A stretch of DNA of 64,000 nucleotides from Pseudoneurospora amorphoporcata. Its lineage: Eukaryota; Ascomycota; Sordariomycetes; Sordariales; Sordariaceae. Within the stretch, counting starts at the first letter, position 1, and each line of letters starts with the position of its first letter. A program made the position numbers and the translations under genes. Positions 10,548 through 23,241 of the stretch are shown piece by piece. The stretch is taken from assembly GCA_033297205.1 (NCBI GenBank), contig MU859159.1, positions 1 through 64,000 on the forward strand. Reading direction: 5' to 3'. Under the pieces are notes generated by a model. That model was given only the letters and a program-made list of their open reading frames with translations, searched no databases and had not been told where the DNA came from.

Positions 10548-13500
10548 GTCCGACCTTGGTAAGGCTCAAGGTCTGGTCATCTTCGGATCAAGACCGAACC
10601 ACCGGAAGGTTCCCATCAGGTCACATCATACCCCCCTTGGACTGGCCAGTGGACGATGCAATCAAGGAAAAGCCCGCGTTGACCAACATGGCCTCGATGA
10701 TACACCTCTTAGGAACGAACTCTCTTTTCCCCCTTGGTCCATGACAAGCTGGATCCCTTCACTAACAAACACAACAATTAGACTGGATTAAGGAATCATG
10801 TACGGCTTTTGGTAACAATTTTCGGACTTCATACGATGTTCTCACCTTCCAATACATCTGGCCAGCGGATCTTCTTCTATTACCCGGACGGCAACATGTG
10901 CCGGTTTCGATTCCGACTTTTCGGATATTCTTTGAAGATATGGACCAAAGTACACTGTTTCGGTCGTTTTGTCAACAATCTTCAAATTCCAGGCCATGCC
11001 CTCGCCTTTCAGGGCCTCTAGACAACATTCGTTCTTCGTTTACCTGGGCGGCAACATGTTCCGGTTTTGACTCTTCTTGTCTTTTCCAATTTTTCTTGTA
11101 TGAAGATCTGGGCCCGAAGTATGGCCGGTTGTTTTGGAAAACATGAGTGGCCGATGAGAGACGGTTTCAACATCATCACCACAAGAGGTGTTGATGTTGT
11201 CGGGAACGATGTTTTGGGGCAGATGTCAACACCTATACACTGATCAGCAGTAAGGTAGCACAAATAGATACCCATGTGAGAAACACATGTTGAATGACAT
11301 AACCGTTCCTGTATATGGTGACAAACATTCCGGGGTGACGAATATTGTCAGCCTCAAATATCCGCATTTGGATATTGATCGTGGAAGGATTCTCCTTTTG
11401 GCCGCATGCCCCTTTGTGAGCATATACGTCAGACGCAAAGTGCGGGATGCGCAGGTCTGGTTGATTCAAGAAAGAAAAACTGTTGGGAACTGTCTTCCGA
11501 ACTGGACACGACCCGAACCAGACCAGGCGAAGGGGTCGTAATGATGAACCGAACATGTTGCGGTCAGTACATTACACATCCAAGCGTCTTTTTCATGCCT
11601 TTAGACCCAAAATTATTATTATTATTATTATTTTTTTTTTTTTTTCGTATGGAAGAATACCTGATGGACTCTGTTCAATGCATTTCTCATGTTTTGTGAT
11701 CTCTATAGCTGTTTTGCGACGGCCTTTCGTAGCCGAAGCAAAGCGTAGTGAACTGTCCATATTCGGTTTTCTTTTACGACCAGTTCGCCAAGGTCCCTGT
11801 ACGAAGTGAAGACCAGGAAGAAGTCATCCCATGAACGGACATATCGTTGACGACAGCTGAATATGCAGCACGCAGATCACCAATTATCATATACGAACTA
11901 CATGCCCAAATGTCTCACAGTGCCAACGAGTCTGGAAGGCCCATTGAAGATGCTTGGAGCCTGGAGCTCTTGTGCGTGGGGGATGGGGATAGGGAAACCA
12001 TCAAAGCCGAAAGAATGCAAGAAAGCCCATGCAGTGCGATGCTTTAACCACTTACCTGGGACCTGACAGATGCATGTTCGACAAAGATGTGTTTCCACCT
12101 GTCCTTGTCGTCCAATCGATAGCCATCGGGATCTTCGTCGCGCCACTATCACCATCCACTCCATTCAGCACGATTGGATGTTTCTTTTAGAACGGCTCAG
12201 GCGGCCAGGCGTCGGTCTCGTCTATCCAGTGCTCTAGTCAGCTCCATCGTGGGGTGTGTCGTTCTCGACAACTTCGCGGAGTCGGGTCCCGTGAACTCTT
12301 GGACACGGGATTTGCTCCGACGGCGTTGTCCGTTCTGTGGAGATGTTAAGGCTGTTCGTCTCATGTTGTTTTGCCTTGGCTCTCGGACGAAGACACCACG
12401 AGATGGTTTGGGGTTCGGGGGAATCTTTACGGGAAGATGGCGGGGGTCGCGGGTTTAATGTCGAAGGGCGGTGGGTGGGTATCCCCTTGGCGGGTTGAGA
12501 AACATTCGGCATGTGAAGTACGCTAACAGAAATACGTGCTAGTTACTCTCAAAAATATGTTAGTGAGCGGGAAAGGGATCATGGAACCGCTTGTAAGCGG
12601 CTAGAACGGCGCACCCCCAGACCCCCTCCGCCCGCGCCGGCCCCCAAGGAAGTCGGTCCCAGGTCATGCAAAAGCCGCAAACTTGGACAAGTTGCAAGGA
12701 AGAGACGGCTCGTATAACCAGCGCCGGATCGACAAGCTAACATGGCATCGAGGCCTCAGATTGGGCAGAGTGGCCGACGGCAGCGCACTAAAAAAGCTGC
12801 CCGGTGGACAATCCGTACTTTCCATTGTTTGGTAACTCGCCAGCTCGCAAGTCCAGCGTTCAGCCAGTTTGACAGCACATCTCACAACTTACCAAACACA
12901 CGCCCAGCTGGAAGCGTGTTTTGCCAACGGGAAGGAAAGTGGCGGCCATTCAAGTCCAAGGATGCCGACTTACCGATGAGAGGGATATGTAGGAGAGAAC
13001 CCGCGTTAACAAAGCGCATCATGTTTTGGAGGGACAGAAGGGATCAGGGCTGTCACAGAGTCCTTTCAAGGGATATACTGGGGAGACAGGTGATACCGCT
13101 ACACATACACTAGACATGTTCCAAAAGCGCCGTTTTAATGCTGTGGGGCTCGACAGTCCTGTTTGGCGAGGAGGAATCCGCCAGAAACAACACGATTGAC
13201 GAGGGAACTCAGGGAAGGGACAAATGCAGTGTCGATGCAGCGTCGATGCAGTATCTCGTAACGGTGGAGTGAAGGTAGTCGCCGCAGTCTGCAACCCTAA
13301 AAAGAAGGCAGGAACTAGACTAGTCTAAGCAAAAACCTGCAGCTGAGCTTCTCCAGTCCGAGATCCAGTTTGCTATTTCCCTCCTGGATGGATGGGTTTT
13401 AGTTCCTTCTTCACTCTTTCTTTCCCTTTACCTGAAAGAAGGTAACAACCCAAAAGTCAGGGTTCATCGATCCTGCCGCAGCAGTCGTGCAACCTGGGAC

Positions 13501-14177
13501 ATCTGCTCGATTGATGGCTGTCAAGTAATCAGCCGGAGAAAGCATCAACCTTGGTCGATCCCGTCGCATCGCATCATTCGCTATTCCGCCTTGCTTTATT
13601 TTTTCCATTTGGCCACCGCTTGCCATTCATCAACTGAACCGTCCGTCTCTCGCTCTCGCTACTACTCTCAGTCACTCGTTTATACACTTCTCGATCTGTC
13701 CTTCTTGACGAACCGACGGCACCCTCCTCAGTCTTGGCTATCTGGCGACCCCTCGCTCGCCCTCGCTCGTTTCATCAACACCATAGCCTGGCCCATATAC
13801 CCAGGAGTAGGCCACATATACGAACAACAGTTATTACATTGTACTCAACCCCCTCAATATTGCATTTGAAAGGCATCAGCTTATTCAGCCGGACTCGATT
13901 CAACAAAACACCAACCGCCGCCCCAACCACTCGCCACCTCCTGTTTGCTTACCGGAAATTCATCAACAAACAAAACAAAATCCGGTTATTTGGTTAACGG
14001 GACTTTGGGGATCAACCGCCGAACGATGCTGGAGTGAACACCGGTTCGGGACATTTTCAGCATCCTTTTCGAGATTACAGCATACCGAGAAACAATCAGC
14101 TATTCCCCAACGCCTAATGCTAAGCTGACGAACTCTGTTTTCTCATCACCAACTTCGCCAACATCATCAATCCAGAC
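10548..14177. other. Intergenic 3.6 kb, including leader of the F-box gene
   Basis: Only short overlapping ORFs occur on both strands, none with a recognised motif. A TTA-repeat running into poly-T lies at about 11611-11645. From about 13590 to 14177 the sequence becomes CT-rich and then CA-rich, with several short frames, as expected for the promoter and a long 5' leader of the gene starting at 14178. I see no RNA gene. Confidence 0.5.
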
Positions 14178-17100
14178 ATGGTGATCATAGACTACTCGGA
14201 TGGGTCACGTAACTCATCCGCCGAGCCGCCGTCAGATGAACAAACCCCGTCAAAATGGTGGCGCCGGAGTCGAAGAGGCAGCGAAAGCTCGATATCCAGC
14301 TTCGTCCAGCGGCTCAGGTCACGGTCCCGGGGTAGGAGAAACTCGGTTACGGAGAACGATACGAAAGGAGCATCCGACTCGCGCGACAGGAGCAGCAGAA
14401 GAGCCAGTAATCCGCCATCTCGGGCGCCAAGCGAAGAGAGAACGAGCCCTGTTGGAGGAGATTCGAAAAGACCCAAGCCCAAAGGCAGGTCGTCAACTTC
14501 TTAGTGAGTAGAGCTTTTTTCCCCCATCGATTTATCTTCTGAGTTTCCACATTGAGATATTCCTTGTTGTCGATCCCGGAGAGTTTTGTTTCATCCAGGA
14601 TCCCCTTTTCCCCACGTATCATCACATCACCATTTCAACTTCATTTCTAGTCTCCCCAGACCAAGACTTCACAGCCGCATTCCAGTAGTTCTATCACTGC
14701 CTGCTGCTATCCGGCGTTCCTCAGCATGTCAAGGCTCCAAGTGGTGCTGTGTTGACTGACGGTGCGCTGTGTAACGCGGCCCTCATTCCCGTTTCTAGGC
14801 TTCTCTCGTTCTTCTCCGCGTCTTACGGCGTTTCGGCAGTGTCATCTGCCTCTTTCAATAAGGAAGCATCTCAGCCCGTCAGCAAGTGTCGTGTCTCACA
14901 AGCAGCCCAGCTCGGTTCTCGTTGCATTCAAACCACCGACGAGGCAGTGGCGCCACGATATTGCACTAGCACAGTCGCCAGTGGTCGCTTCGTGGGCAAC
15001 ATCCCGCAATGGCTGGTTTGCAGCGGTTACATCTTAGCGGGTCCTCTTCGGCACGCGCTACACGCCTAGGCCGACGAGTGAGGTGACGAGACTTGTCGCT
15101 AAGAAAGCTGTCCATTCGAGACACTAAAGAAGCTCCAAGAGCCATTTCACTGTTTCCAATTGCGAGTTGCGACCTCATGGACTTGGGCGCCAGCGGTGGT
15201 TACGGCACCCTTTCCAAGCCCTCTCGGGGGTTGTTTACAAGCTGGGGAACCTGGGCTGCCTGAGATCGGCGGTAAAAGCCAAGAGCGGTTGAAGCCTCAT
15301 CTTGCGCTTCCGAATGGCTGCGTCTTATCAGCGCCCAAAGATCCCAATAATATTGGATCCCGGGAAGGGAGCAACGGGCCGCATACAGATCCCACTATTC
15401 TACTTCATAAGATTGTGACATGCACCGCCCATGGTCATAGCAAAACATTCTCTGCAACTTCCTTTCTCTTTTCTTGGCTGTTTTACTTGTTACACTTCCT
15501 CGTGACTATTGGCAGTTGGAGAACAATATAGACGAGACGCCTACTGACTAGTTCCATTATTGGAAACACATCAGCCCACCCTTGAGCTTCTTCAACAACA
15601 ACAGTCGGCAATTAGCATATCAACACCAGCGAACACATTCTTCCTCTGCCGTCTTACAACAGCGTCCTTATGCGACCCAGGATGAGTCGAAATTAAAAGC
15701 ACCGCCGCGTTTCAAGAATACAACTGCCTCTACATCTGACCAGGGACCGAACGGCACAGCAGCAGGTGACGAGGAGCCAGAGACTGGCAGATTGGCACCC
15801 AAGGAACCCGTGGGGCTTCCTCCTTTGAAGACTGCGATGCCGCCGCCGATTCACGACTTGCCTCACACTATGTATCCGCAAAAAGAGCAAGAATTCGTGT
15901 TGAGGACACAAAGGTCAAGCGCAAGGATGGAGGAAGCGACAGCGACCTATGCCAACCAAACAACCTCGAGGAAGGAGAAGGGGAAGGGAAAAGAAACAGA
16001 GAAGCCCGCTTCAGTTGAAGCTATTCGACATCCGGTTTTGCCAAACGGTCGGCCAATGTCGACACCAGCAGGGCCGGCATGGGATCGACAGGGGATCATC
16101 GACCGGCAACGGCGAGTGTCCAGTCAGAGTATGATTTCTACAACGAGCACGGTCCCTTCGAACCGAGACAGCTGGGAAAGCCGACCGCGCTACTCGATTA
16201 TCAACAATGGAAGCATCACAAGCCTGGAGTCGATGCGAGCACAAAGCCCGCCTGCTGGTCCTAGGGCGTCATCGTTGGCACAGTTTCAGAAACCCGCTCA
16301 AGTTACACGACCTAAACCTCCGAGGCGGAAATTGAAGCCCGGAGAATTGTTTGCTGCTCTGCCAGGGGAGGTTATCGAGCTTATTCTCGAGGAGTTGCGG
16401 AAGCTCCACTTCAAGGCTGGGACCAACAGTTGTGCGACATGTTGGATGAGAGACTGCTGCAACATTGCTATAAGCGCCAGAAAGTTTCTTAAATACGCGC
16501 GAGAAGCATTATATGGGCATATACAGCTTGTCGGAGCAGATGGACATCACATGAAGAAGCGGACGAAGTTGGCCTTCGGGTCAAGACTGGTTCTCCTGCG
16601 CAGGACGCTACGAGGAAACTTGAGGATAGCAGCGATAGTGCGGTCGTTGAAACCCCCGGCCTTGCCATCGGCAGCATCCTCGGTGGAAGAGTATAACGAC
16701 CTGATAGCGTCAGTTATCATGGCATGCCCCAACTTTGAGCGGCTGGTTGGATACTACCCGACATACGATCACACCTTTCAGCGGATATTCCAAGCTCTTT
16801 CCACACGCCAGAAGTTGAAAGAGATGAATTGGATCCTGGACCGCTCGCCATTGCAAAAACAAAAGTCAACAGCCGCCATTCGCCCGTTGACTGCTAATGG
16901 CAGCAAATACAATCTCGCAAACGGCACCAAACATAATCTCGCCAACCTCAACAGCAGCAGACACAACCTCCATGAGCTCGAACATCTGTCACTTACTCAG
17001 TGCCGAATGTTCATCGACTTTCACCTTGGCTGGCAACAACTCACCACGCTTGTGGTACACTGCCACCCAGGAGCAACGTTGGCCCCTGACGGCATTCTTG

Positions 17101-18563
17101 ATCAGACGTTCCGCAACCTCCCATCTCTGCAGAACCTCAACGTCTCTCACCTTCCACGCAGCTCGTTTACCGATGCAAACCTTCTGCATCTTCCTCCCTG
17201 TCTGAAGAAGCTTACTCTCAATCATCTTCCCGGTATCACCACTGCTGGACTCACCACATACGCCAGTCGATCATCTGCCACGTCGCTTACCACTTTGACT
17301 CTCATCCATATGAACCTCGAAACGTTACCCTCGTTGGCACGAATCTTTTCCAACCTCATCAACCTCAAGACCTTCAACCTCGTCCAACACCACGCTCCCG
17401 TCATGCCTAGCGACGAGATGATTTGGCTCTTCCCCTACCTCGCCTCGAACTCTCTTCGCAAGCTTCACTGGGACATACCTACGCGCACTTCCACCACGCC
17501 CGCAGACGATATCCTGGCGAAGAGCATTCTAGCCGGCGGTTTCCCCCGGTTAACCGCCATCCGCTGCCCAAATGACCCCGAAGGAATCTTTCAAGCTCTC
17601 TGCAAACCCAAAGAGCGCGCCGACCACCCGACCGATCGTTACCGCGGAGGCAAGATGCACTTTACGCCCACCAACACCAGCGGAATGATCCACCACGCCC
17701 GCAGCCCCTCTGGGTTTAACTCAATTACTAGCAGCACGGGAAGCATGACAAACGGTTCCATCGGCGACGAGAGGGACACCAACTCTACGCCATCGACACC
17801 GACCGATACTTCATTCCCACTATCAACCTCCAGCGGTGGCGGCAGCGGCGGCGGTCATCCACCAAAGTCCCTTCCCATCTTCGCGCCCAAACCCGGCTCC
17901 CTAGCAGATCCTTTCCTCCTCTCGCACCGCGCGCAATCAGACCTCCACCTCGCCCGCCTAGCCGCCCAAGCCCGCCTTGAAGCAGCACGAAAGTTTCCTC
18001 GTTTCTTCATTATCATCACCGACCCCAACGGTGAAGTTGTGGAGAAATACGGCGTGGGGGCTTTCATCGGACGAACCGACAGCAAGATTACCTACCTCTT
18101 GACAGCGGACGAAGGCAGTGGCGCAGCGGATGAAGGAGGCGGGCTGGCTACCGTGGAGAATATGCTAGGCGACTGCGGAGAAGCGTTGGTGTTGCCTCCA
18201 AAGTCTTCAAAGACCGTGTCAGAGAAGGTTGAAAAGCATGAACATAGGCATTCAAAGTCCTCGGAAGACAAGAAAGAGGATAGAAGGAGCAGGAGCACTT
18301 CGAGGACCGGAATGAGAGAGTGGTGGGGTGCGCGGAGCAAGAGTAAGAGCAGAGCTGCGGCGGCGGCGGAAATAGCGGCGGAGAAAGCGGCGAATAAAGT
18401 GGAAGATGTGATGGTCAAGACTGGTGCGGAGGAGCAAAGCAGGACAAGGGAGGGTTGTATTGGACGATGGAATACGTATAGTGGGCCGGTTGTTGATAAG
18501 AAGGATCGGGAGAGGTGGTGGCATACGGAGAGGGGACGGTGGAAGCCGGTTGTGCTTTCGTAA
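14178..18563 (+). CDS. F-box/LRR-like protein, 1,104 residues, one long intron
   Basis: My model joins 14178-14503 to 15575-18563. Exon 1 (ATG at 14178) encodes a Ser/Arg-rich segment. Its frame meets TAG exactly where a GTGAGT donor starts at 14504. The acceptor CAG ends at 15574, and the joined codon TAC keeps the frame into the long ORF. That ORF has no ATG near its start, which is why an upstream exon is needed. A branch site TACTGAC lies ~30 nt before the acceptor. Exon 2 carries an F-box-like helix (LPGEVIELILEELRKL, near residue 370), a Cys-containing segment, then a leucine-rich stretch resembling LRRs, a Gly/Ser linker (GGGSGGG), an Ala/Lys coiled stretch and a WW-rich tail. F-box proteins are SCF substrate adaptors, so a role in ubiquitylation is inference. 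The 1,071-bp intron is long for this window, and an extra internal exon is possible. Confidence 0.72.
14504..15574 (+). other. 1,071-bp phase-2 intron of the F-box gene
   Basis: Bounded by GTGAGT and CAG with a TACTGAC branch-like site at about 15542-15548. It has short ORFs inside but none with a recognised motif. Retention would end translation at once, because the donor overlaps a TAG at 14502-14504, giving a 108-residue Ser/Arg-rich product. Confidence 0.65.
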
Positions 18564-19081
18564 TGACGGAGACAGAATGATGGACGAGTGATGAGCCACA
18601 AACAACCAAGCGGCATCAAAGATTTGTTTGGACTTGCTGTATGGGCTGGATGATGTGTAATCGAGGATGATATGGTGATCTAGTGTATATTCATGAGTAT
18701 AGGTGATGATAAAGGAGATATGGTATATAGACAAGATAATGTTCATATAACGCAAAGACATAAAATGCAATGATGCTGTGTGGAGCAAGTGAATTCTTCG
18801 ACCAGTGGGGGAGAAACAAACCCAGAGAGGTTGATGGGAGGAGTGTGTAATATATCCCACATAATGATGTTGTCGCCGCTTCCGACCCAAAACCATGAGC
18901 ATCGGAGTCAAACAGGTCCTTGGTGCACGACGAATCCTGCAACTCGTCACTAGCCACTTGAACTCCTCGAGCCCATCAAGTTGACCAAAGACACTTCATC
19001 CCTATCCTTTGCCCGGCGCCGCAACCTGGTCTCCTTGCAATCCCAACTCTCTTTCCCGTCCTTCTCCCATCCAAAATCCCC
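18564..19081. other. Convergent 3' region
   Basis: The 3' ends of the F-box gene (plus) and the Jac1 gene (minus) face each other here. It holds AT-rich stretches suitable for polyadenylation (around 18650-18780). No gene is seen. Confidence 0.5.
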
Positions 19082-19972
19082 CTAATGATGCATCATAAAC
19101 CCCTTCCCCTCCTCCCACTCATCACACCCCTCCCGAATCCCCATCCAATACCTCAACTTGACACACTCCTCCCTCGCCGCCTCCACATCTTCCCGCGCAA
19201 ACGCCTCGCTCAGCTTTTGCACAGACTCTTTGATCCTTTCTTCGTTCTCCTCCCTCACGGTCACCAAATCTTCCTCGGACTTGGCATCATCAATAATCTC
19301 CCGCGCTTCCAAAACCGTCATCAACAACATTGGATCAGAACCATTTTGGTAGTCTGTCGACTCGTCGCCTGCTAGGTCGATATCGTAGAGTTCTTTTAGC
19401 AAGTATTGCGCCCGGAGGAGCGGGGAAGAAAGGGTCTTGTAGGCGGAGTTGATTAGGGAGGATGTGGCTTCTGCTTTGCGCCGCGCCGCGAGCTGTTGTT
19501 CTGCTGATGGGGAGGAAGACGAGTTGTTGTCGAACTGGTTAGCGGAGTGGTGGAAGTCTGGGTGGGAGGCGGCTTGGAGACGGAGAAACTCGCGGCGCAG
19601 GGCGCGGAGGTCGATGTCGAAGGGCCCAGAGGGCGGGGGGCCGTGGGGGAGGGTGGTGGGGAAGAGGGCGTAGTAGCGGGGGATGGGTTTATCGGAGGAT
19701 GACGACTCGTGAGGTTTTTGTTGTGTCGAGGCGGTGGTGTCTGAGGAGGTGGAGGGGGTTGAGGTTGAGGTAGAGTATGCGCAAGAGCGGGAGCGGGAGA
19801 ATAGGCGCCGTGTTTCTCGGCTTGTCGTCTTCGCCGTCACTGGTCGCCTGTTATCGCCCTTGCTGAGACATGCTGTAGAGAAGCTGGCGGTTGCTCTGGT
19901 CATGCTGGCTTCGTTACGGCAAGCGCCGCAAAGAGCGCGCGTTGCTGGGCTCGAGAGGATCGAAGTTCGCAT
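19082..19972 (-). CDS. jac1: Jac1/HscB mitochondrial Fe-S J-type co-chaperone
   Basis: A 296-residue intronless protein. The first ~90 residues are rich in Arg, Ser and Thr with almost no acidic residues, a typical mitochondrial targeting region. A J-domain follows, with PRYYALFP, an Arg-rich helix (LRALRREFLRLQAASHPDF) and the catalytic HPD at 137-139, then an insert rich in Ser/Asn and helix III (ATSSLINSAYKTLSSPLLRAQYLL). The C-terminal helical domain (DPMLLMTVLEAREIIDDA) is the HscB-type scaffold-binding domain, which carries the conserved LL...E surface. In the family this protein delivers the Isu scaffold with its Fe-S cluster to the mitochondrial Hsp70 Ssq1. It is divergent from csn-4, 1.36 kb away, and convergent with the F-box gene. 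Confidence 0.93.
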   Translation of the reverse strand: MRTSILSSPATRALCGACRNEASMTRATASFSTACLSKGDNRRPVTAKTTSRETRRLFSRSRSCAYSTSTSTPSTSSDTTASTQQKPHESSSSDKPIPRYYALFPTTLPHGPPPSGPFDIDLRALRREFLRLQAASHPDFHHSANQFDNNSSSSPSAEQQLAARRKAEATSSLINSAYKTLSSPLLRAQYLLKELYDIDLAGDESTDYQNGSDPMLLMTVLEAREIIDDAKSEEDLVTVREENEERIKESVQKLSEAFAREDVEAAREECVKLRYWMGIREGCDEWEEGKGFMMHH

Positions 19973-21334
19973 GCTGTATGAGATGGCGTCTTAGGATATG
20001 CGGTCGAGAGAAGCGGTACGGGTTGGGAGGTTGTTGGTTGCGCCGGGCGTGACTTGTAATTGTACCGAGGGAGAAAACAAGCGAGAAACTGGAGATGACG
20101 CCGCGATTCCTCGGATGCGGCAACTGAAAAGAAGCACAAGAGCTCGGCGGCACAGCAAATGACGTCGCTGGAAGCCTCGGCGAACGTGCTGGTTATAGCG
20201 GGGCTACCCGGTCAAAATAGCGCGTTGGACCCGCCGGGCCCAAGGCCCGCCTTCGCCTTCGATCTGAAAAGCAACATGATCGATAGCGCGCAGGTAGGTT
20301 GGAAATTGGTGCATGACGCCGCTGGTCGTTATACCCGATTTCTGGAGCGTTAGATTCTTTGGCGTTCTGATCGACTGATGGCGACTGAATTGTACTGGAA
20401 GCGTGGGAGACGGGAGGTTGAACGGCATAAGGTGCCGGTAGGTGATGAACTTCGCTGCAAACAGGTGCCATTGAGAGAGTGACGGCTCCGGCAGTTTATA
20501 AGATCGCACTTCTCGTCAATAGATGTTACGGCGGGCCGAAGCCCGGGGCATCGTACGATATCGGTTGGAAATGGAGGGAACCACTAGCCGGCACCACGGA
20601 GTACAACCAAGCATTCAGCCCTATATTTCACGAAGTCCAGGGAGCTACCAGTCAAAAACCCAGGGACGATTTATCATTCGGAAAGTTGTGTTGTCTTCGG
20701 GACAAGGTCTAGGTGCTGGGTAAAACGGATAACCTCGTTCATCGCCTTGGTATGAAGCGCATAAGCTGGTAGCTGTTAAAGACCTTATATCTTCTTGACT
20801 AGCTGCCGTCACGTCAACGATATTCCATTGCGAAGTCTTGTGTTCTTTGAGAAAATTGTTCAGATGTTTGTTTACTAGCCCCTGACTGGGGATGGAAGCT
20901 TTGGAGGACTGGGGGAAGGGCACCGGCGGGCCCTAGGTTGCTGTGACTTGAAGCTTCCCAGGCAGCCCCGCAGCCCCACAGCCAAGCACCTCCCCCAACC
21001 AGCAGCAACACGCAACGACAGGCTGCTGGGGAAGCTTCAAACCACCAACTTCCCCTCGTCACTAACACTCTCTACGGCAACTTCCTTCAACTTTCCTCAA
21101 CACGACTCAACTCACGACATACAACAGCAGCAAAAGAATATACTACATGCTTTTATACCGAACTCAAAACTTATTAGTACTGCCATTATCAAACCGCGAT
21201 ACATACACAAACGACGCTTCCCACCCACAACAATCAACCAGGTGGAACCTCACGTCTGCTTCACTCCACGACAAAGAAAGCTTCTAGCAGTACACTCGCA
21301 ACTAAAACCACGAAGAGAACCATCACAGGCCAAT
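19973..21334. other. Divergent promoter region between jac1 and csn-4
   Basis: About 1.36 kb between two divergent starts. Only small ORFs without recognised motifs occur. The last ~390 bases before csn-4 are a CA/CT-rich leader that stays open in the csn-4 frame but contains no in-frame ATG. Confidence 0.55.
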
Positions 21335-22651
21335 ATGGCGTCCCCGGAATTAGTAGAAGACCTGGCACTGGTGCTGGGCTTGAGTCAACCAGAACGCCCC
21401 GCCGCCTACAAGTCAATAATGGCCACCTTCAGCTCCAACCCTGACGCAGCCCAGTGCACTGAGGACTTGATCGCTATCACCGACACCATATTCAGCGAGT
21501 CTCTCGGTGTCGTCGCCACCCGTGCTCTGGTGATCGACCTGATAGACAGTCTCAAATCGCTTGCTTCCGGCTCCGGAGGAGTGCCCTCTGAGACGACCTC
21601 CCGCGTCTGGCTCGACGTAGGTAAGGTCATCGCCGAGCACATCACATCTAACCCCTCGCTCTCCACCTCGCTGGTCGACCAGACCGCGACCATCTACGAG
21701 GACCTGATAGCCGCCGCGTATGAATCGCAAGACTCCTTCACCGAAGCGGCCAAGACTTTGGCCGCGATCCCACTTGACTCATCCCAGCGTCGCGTCTCGG
21801 ACCAGTACAAAGCCGATCTCTGGATCCGCATCATCCGCAACTACCTCGAGGACGACGACGCCACCAGCGCCGAGACGTACCTGAACAAGCTGAAAAACAT
21901 TATCCACAACGTGGCCGTCGATAATCCCGAGCTGAACCTGCACTTTAAACTCAGCGCGGCCCGCATCCAGGATAGCAACCGCCAGTTTCTGGCCGCCTCG
22001 CAGTCGTACTACGACATCTCCCTCTCGCCCGCTATTGCGGAGGAGGAACGCTTGCACACCCTTAGTATGGCGATTAAGTGCGCCGTCCTTGCGCCCGCGG
22101 GCCCACCCCGATCACGCGTGCTGGGAAGACTCTACAAGGACGAGCGGTCCGCTTCGCTAGAGCAGTACGGCATACTGGAGAAGATGTTCCTCGACCGTCT
22201 CCTAACCAAAACGGAGGTGGATAAGTTCGCCCAGGACCTGGCGCCACATCAGCTCGCCACGACGTCGGACGGTTCGACGGTGCTGGCCAAGGCCATGGTC
22301 GAGCACAACCTGCTGGCGGTGAGCCGGCTATACCGCAACATTGGGTTTGACGCGCTGGGGTCGTGGCTGGGGCTGGACAGCGGGAACAAGGCGGAGGAGA
22401 TCACGGCGAGAATGATTGAGCAAGGAAGGCTGGCGGGGTCGATTGACCAGATTGACCGGGTCATTTACTTTGAGAGCGGGCAGGAGGCTTCGGGGGAGAA
22501 GGGTAGTGGCAGGGTGGAGGTGCCGGTGGGCAAGGAGATGCGGAGGCAAGATGGTATGGTGCAGGCGTTGGCGGAGGATTTGGAGCGTATCACCGATGAT
22601 CTTTTGGCGGAATTTCCTCAGCTGGTGCCCGCCGGGGTCCCTGGCAACTAG
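21335..22651 (+). CDS. csn-4: COP9 signalosome subunit 4
   Basis: A 438-residue protein beginning MASPELVEDLALVLG. The open frame extends 129 codons upstream, but the first in-frame ATG is at 21335, in CAATATGGC, so I start there. The first two thirds is an all-helical TPR-like repeat region (for example QFLAASQSYYDISLS and EERLHTLSMAIKCAVLAPAG). Then comes a PCI domain with LEKMFLDRLLTKTEVDKFAQ and HNLLAVSRLYRNIGF, ending in the winged-helix segment DRVIYFESG and a C-terminal helix. Order and length match CSN4. The CSN complex removes NEDD8 from cullins and so regulates SCF-type ligases. It is intronless. The 3' end converges on the SGNH hydrolase gene. Confidence 0.95.
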   Translation: MASPELVEDLALVLGLSQPERPAAYKSIMATFSSNPDAAQCTEDLIAITDTIFSESLGVVATRALVIDLIDSLKSLASGSGGVPSETTSRVWLDVGKVIAEHITSNPSLSTSLVDQTATIYEDLIAAAYESQDSFTEAAKTLAAIPLDSSQRRVSDQYKADLWIRIIRNYLEDDDATSAETYLNKLKNIIHNVAVDNPELNLHFKLSAARIQDSNRQFLAASQSYYDISLSPAIAEEERLHTLSMAIKCAVLAPAGPPRSRVLGRLYKDERSASLEQYGILEKMFLDRLLTKTEVDKFAQDLAPHQLATTSDGSTVLAKAMVEHNLLAVSRLYRNIGFDALGSWLGLDSGNKAEEITARMIEQGRLAGSIDQIDRVIYFESGQEASGEKGSGRVEVPVGKEMRRQDGMVQALAEDLERITDDLLAEFPQLVPAGVPGN

Positions 22652-23241
22652 GAGAGCTCGTCCCTAGGCGGGCTTGCTGGTGCTCTCAAGAAAAATTTTG
22701 ATGCTCTCGAGAAGATGGAGGAACTCATTGCAGCCGTACCGGACAAGTCTGTCAGCCCCTTGAAGAGAAAGCAAGCATAATGGCAAGGAGCAGTGCGTAT
22801 GACACCCCCAAAGTAGGCATATGCACATTTCGGAGAGGAAACATAATACATCAACGAGGCATAATTAAGGGATGGGACATTGTCCATCGATGGTATCTAA
22901 GCCGTAGCCTTCAAATACAGCCCAACATATAGTTACATTAAGACGGACATGCATAACGCGAGTAAATATTGTCATGCTAACGTCGTTCATATCTAACCAT
23001 GACCGTATATCCAACCATACCTGTCCCGCAAACCATTCCTATCTATTATGCTAGTCGTAAGTCGTAACACAATGCATGCCCATCAGGACGCCGTTTGCTC
23101 TGTCCCGAGCCTATTATATACCCGAATGTCCCTGCTATAATACCGTGACGGACGCTGGGGTTGCTTCTGTACGTCACTTTGCCCGCCTGCCATTAAGAGC
23201 CTAGCAAGAGGCCGCTGAGCTGACTGGCTGACACAACAAGC
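22652..23241. other. Convergent 3' region
   Basis: About 590 bp between the ends of csn-4 and the SGNH hydrolase gene. It has AT-rich segments and no supportable ORF. Confidence 0.5.

Noticed and set aside
18092..18619. 175-codon minus-strand ORF at the F-box gene 3' end
   Set aside because: Antisense shadow of the low-complexity Ala/Lys/Ser-rich tail of the F-box protein.
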